Source: Candidatus Woesearchaeota archaeon (lineage in GTDB: Archaea; Nanobdellota; Nanobdellia; Woesearchaeales; GW2011-AR4). Taken from it: 62,559 nucleotides of DNA. Below, piece by piece: positions 59,672-62,559 of the stretch (within the stretch, counting starts at the first letter, position 1; each line of letters starts with the position of its first letter). The position numbers and the translations under genes were made by a program. Where the stretch lies: positions 1-62,559 of the forward strand of contig NZDH01000017.1 of NCBI GenBank assembly GCA_002688775.1, written 5' to 3'. Below the pieces are notes generated by a model. It saw nothing but the letters and a program-made list of their open reading frames with translations. It was not told the DNA's origin and made no database searches.

Positions 59672-60040
59672 TTATAATTGAATCATGGATTTTTAAATCC
59701 TTGATTAGCCGTTATTTATTTTAATGATCCTGAATATATAGTCGCTTCGTCACTAATTGGGCTGAAACTTAATTCCTACAAGTACTTAATGCACACATTA
59801 AGCACAAATTCATGTCTGTAATTAAAAAATTTCACAGCATGACACATCAACCTTCAATATGTTGCTTAGAATTTGAATATCTAAAAATATTGAACTGGAG
59901 GCGATGTATTAAAAAGTAAAAACGCTGCTGTTTATAAAGGTTTCTTTGATTTTAGAATAAAAAGTGCTTAATTTCTTTGTAAAGTTCAAATAAAATTTTT
60001 AAAGAAACCTTTTTAAAAATCTAAAATATTTTCTCCAAGA
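59672..60040 (-). promoter_or_regulatory. rRNA operon leader and promoter region
   Basis: About 370 bases without protein genes. On the minus strand a strong TATA (CTTTATAAAC, about 59930-59942) would start a leader of about 230 nt before 16S. The leader contains a 10-bp hairpin (59782-59805, GTGCTTAATG/CATTAAGTAC around TGTG) and a GGATTT/AAATCC hairpin close to the 16S start. The right part holds the promoter of the gene at 60041, with TTTTTAAA-like runs. Confidence 0.6.
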
Positions 60041-62407
60041 ATGCAAAATGGTAGATCAATAATACTGGTTCTAGTCATATTAGCTAGCTCCATATTGTTT
60101 GTCAGTGCTGATTGGGAAACTTATCAGAGAGATTTGCAAAATACCGGTGTTTCAAACGGCACAGGAGACTTCGTTAATCGGTCAATTATCAATATCACTA
60201 ATTCCAGCTTCGGCATGGATTACCAGCCACTTATAGCAGATATTGACAACAATGGAAAGAATGAAATTATCATTTTCTCAAACAGTTCTTTAAAAATTCT
60301 TAATAGCACCCTGGATTTGATTGATGAGAATACTGTTGGAGATTTACTGGGGCAGCCAACATTATTTAATTTTGATTCGGACTCATTACTGGAAGTAATG
60401 TTTATTTCAAATATTTCTTCCACGCATTATTTTCTTGCTTATGAATACAATAACTCTAATTTCATACAAGAGTTCAATTTTACTGTAACAAATGGCGGCG
60501 AGGGAAGTGGAATAAAGTGCTTAAATCTTAATGGAACTAATTCATGCGTATTCAAAGATAATTCAAATTACGTCCACATAGTAAATATGGGCTCAGAAAC
60601 AAATATTTCCTATAATACGTCTATGCTAACCAACACGAAGGATACAGTTCCTGCCATAGCTGATATTGATGCTGATGGCAATGTTGAAGCTGTTTTCTGG
60701 CAGCCAAGTACTGATGGGAATAATTATGGTCTTTTGGCATTTGATTTAAATAACAGAAGCACCGATTGGAATGTTGATTTTTTGTTCAAGGCCTTTAGCA
60801 CAAATTTTGTCTTGAAAGGTCATCCTGTTCTTGTTGATTTGAATAATGATGGTAAATTAGAGATTGCAGCCAGCGTTTTTTATGATGATTCAAGCAATGT
60901 TGATTCAAGAACTGACTGGTTTACTGAATTGTTTGTCTATAACAGCAGCGGCAACAAGTCATTTTCCAAATGCGAGGAAAGTGCCGCTTCTAACTGCAAT
61001 GATGTCACCAGCGGCTCCACCAGGTGGGAAGGGACAAATCCATTTGTCCTGAATGTAAATGATAGTGGTACTGATGATATTTGTTTTATTAAAGATAAAA
61101 AAGTAAGTGGTCTTTTTACAAACATGACTATCAATTGCTACAATTATTCTGGCAATTTGATTTTGGATTCGGAAATATTGCCATCTACTGATACTGTAAA
61201 AACAGCAACAGTTGCAGATATGAACAATGATAGTGAAAAGGAAATTCTGACTGAAAATTATATTTATGCTCAAAACGGATCTCCTATTTTTTCATATGGA
61301 TTTAATTTCAATTTCGCAATACCTGCAGACGTTGACGTAAATAATGTTTTGGATTTAATCTTATCAAAAGAAGGACAAACTAAAATATTCAAAGAAGATA
61401 TAAGTACAACACAAGAAACTTTATTGGAAAAATATGCTCCTATCTTATACTTTCATCCCGATGAACAATTTTTCCCCACAACAATTGAGGCTATGTTGAA
61501 CGAAAGTGATTTGAAAGAAAATGACCCAATTTTAGATGATTTGATACAGGAAATGCCAGTATCAGTAGAAAATCTGTCTGCATCTGGTGTTACAGATGAA
61601 TATTTTTTAGATATGAGGAATGCTAGTGGTGGTTTGGCAATATTTACACTTCCTAACTCCAGTAGGTTTTTCAAATATAATAATAATGTATATGGTAGGC
61701 AATTTGAACCTAACGAAAATTATATAGTAATTCAATATTGGTTTTTCTATCCATACAATAATTGGAGAAATAATCACGAAGGAGATTGGGAAATGATACA
61801 AATTATTTTGAATAAAAGTATAAACGAACCCCAGCTAGCAACGTACTCATATCATCATGATGCTGAAACAGTTAATTGGACTCAAATAGAAAAGTTTGAT
61901 AGTTCACACCCAAAAGTGTTTACAGCACAAGGTGGGCATGCAAGCTATTGGAATACTTCAGAAAGAAGATATAATGGGTTTTTAGAGAATTTATCCAATG
62001 GTGGTCCAGTATTATTTCCACAAAATAATTACACTTTAAACATAATCAACGATAATACTAGTTGGGTTGATTATCTTGGAATTTGGGGAGAAAAAAATAG
62101 TATTCTAGGAACATCTGGTCCACAGAGTCCAGCTAACTTAAGTTACGGGGATCAGCCAAACAGATGGAACAACCCTATAGAATTTGCTGAAGATGCAAAA
62201 CCATCACAAACAATCGCAAACACAGGAAGTCCAGTTAACCTACATGCTTATGACGTTGAAGGAAACCATGTGGGACTAAACGAATCAGGGGGGATAGAAG
62301 CAGAAATTCCTGGAACTTACTTATACATTTCTTCAAACGATAGTTCAGAATTAATTGTTAAATCCAATATTTTAATCACCTTAGCAGGTACGCTGACGCT
62401 TCCGTAA
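60041..62407 (+). CDS. Secreted FG-GAP/VCBS repeat protein with a Vps62-like domain
   Basis: A 788-residue exported protein. Residues 1-23 are a signal peptide (SIILVLVILASSILFVSA). About 40-470 hold repeats with Asp/Asn-rich calcium-loop motifs (ADIDNNGKNEIII, ADIDADGNVEAVF, VDLNNDGKLEIAA, ADMNNDSEKEIL) of a beta-propeller. About 475-720 resemble Vps62/DUF946-type domains (YAPILYFHPDEQFFP, VIQYWFFYPYNNW, NHEGDWEMIQIIL, AQGGHASYW). The end has SPVNLHAYDVEGNHVGL. Asn-x-Ser/Thr sites are very frequent, suggesting N-glycosylation. The last 12 residues (ILITLAGTLTLP) do not look like the preceding domain, so the C-terminus may be cut short. Confidence 0.8.
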   Translation: MQNGRSIILVLVILASSILFVSADWETYQRDLQNTGVSNGTGDFVNRSIINITNSSFGMDYQPLIADIDNNGKNEIIIFSNSSLKILNSTLDLIDENTVGDLLGQPTLFNFDSDSLLEVMFISNISSTHYFLAYEYNNSNFIQEFNFTVTNGGEGSGIKCLNLNGTNSCVFKDNSNYVHIVNMGSETNISYNTSMLTNTKDTVPAIADIDADGNVEAVFWQPSTDGNNYGLLAFDLNNRSTDWNVDFLFKAFSTNFVLKGHPVLVDLNNDGKLEIAASVFYDDSSNVDSRTDWFTELFVYNSSGNKSFSKCEESAASNCNDVTSGSTRWEGTNPFVLNVNDSGTDDICFIKDKKVSGLFTNMTINCYNYSGNLILDSEILPSTDTVKTATVADMNNDSEKEILTENYIYAQNGSPIFSYGFNFNFAIPADVDVNNVLDLILSKEGQTKIFKEDISTTQETLLEKYAPILYFHPDEQFFPTTIEAMLNESDLKENDPILDDLIQEMPVSVENLSASGVTDEYFLDMRNASGGLAIFTLPNSSRFFKYNNNVYGRQFEPNENYIVIQYWFFYPYNNWRNNHEGDWEMIQIILNKSINEPQLATYSYHHDAETVNWTQIEKFDSSHPKVFTAQGGHASYWNTSERRYNGFLENLSNGGPVLFPQNNYTLNIINDNTSWVDYLGIWGEKNSILGTSGPQSPANLSYGDQPNRWNNPIEFAEDAKPSQTIANTGSPVNLHAYDVEGNHVGLNESGGIEAEIPGTYLYISSNDSSELIVKSNILITLAGTLTLP

Positions 62408-62559
62408 ATCTTGTGCATTGACACCTTCGCATAGACGACAAAAACAAAAAAGAGGAAATTGAAACTTCCTATAACATTGTCTATGCGGTTCACTTCGTTC
62501 TCCCAAATTTTCGCTAACATAAACTAAACGGGGGAGTTCTAAACTAAATAAAAACGAGA
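62408..62559. other. Region after the secreted protein gene
   Basis: No gene is recognised in the last 150 bases. A short inverted repeat (GCATAGAC at 62429-62436 and GTCTATGC at 62479-62486) may be a terminator-like hairpin. The window ends in TAAACTAAAT-rich sequence. Confidence 0.3.

Overview
The window is archaeal chromosomal DNA, AT-rich, with compact genes and TATA boxes about 25-30 nt before many starts (leaderless transcripts), mixed with genes that have GGAGG/GGTGG ribosome-binding sites. Archaeal markers are a thermosome, ribosomal protein eS1, Kae1 and a separate Bud32, type II methionine aminopeptidase, archaeal 16S/23S rRNA and bulge-helix-bulge (BHB) introns. Several bacterial-type genes sit among them (gyrB, fabI, glk, zwf, gnd, UPF0182). 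I infer a DPANN-like archaeon, perhaps near Woesearchaeota/Pacearchaeota; a 16S tree would decide.

Layout. 1-5.2 kb: partial ParB-like gene, small regulators, a UPF0182 membrane protein, a RecA-like gene with an in-frame TAG, and a CBS protein. 5.2-16 kb: map, hisS, a GT2 glycosyltransferase, Bud32, a TrmB-like regulator, tRNA-Gln with two introns overlapped by a LAGLIDADG gene, eS1, gyrB preceded by a second LAGLIDADG gene that carries a gyrB-like N-terminus, and microproteins. 16-30 kb: PhoU/AbrB regulator, purM, DedA, FabI, membrane JAMM protein, glycosyltransferase-HAD fusion, MscS, amidohydrolase, TreT, GCS2-like ligase, AI-2E transporter. 30-42 kb: mostly purine synthesis (purB with a winged-helix N-terminus, purC, purE, tandem purS, purQ, purL), plus RNase Z-like, IMPase and PfkB enzymes, an intron-containing class II tRNA and folC. 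42-48 kb: glucokinase, glucose-6-phosphate dehydrogenase and 6-phosphogluconate dehydrogenase, the start of an oxidative pentose phosphate route that could supply ribose-5-phosphate for purines and NADPH for FabI or other reductases. 47.9-50.6 kb: a small island with a glycosyltransferase and a frameshifted radical SAM gene. 50.8-54.6 kb: thermosome, a multi-hairpin element, a PH-domain protein, Kae1 and a four-helix-bundle protein. 54.7-59.7 kb: 23S, tRNA-Ala and 16S on the minus strand. 60-62.4 kb: a large secreted repeat protein.

The most striking feature is the density of small RNA introns: both rRNAs and all three complete tRNA genes appear to be interrupted. Two unrelated tRNAs share an intron at the same T-loop position, the 16S intron splits the conserved 790 loop, and a 32-nt intron lies in the 23S peptidyl-transferase region. 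For six of the seven introns I found a four-base-pair helix (one with a mismatch, one with a bulge) flanked by three-nucleotide bulges, and removing each intron restores the expected RNA. Two LAGLIDADG endonuclease genes lie in the same window. Three protein genes are broken by a single lesion each; in a metagenome assembly these may be real decay or sequence error.
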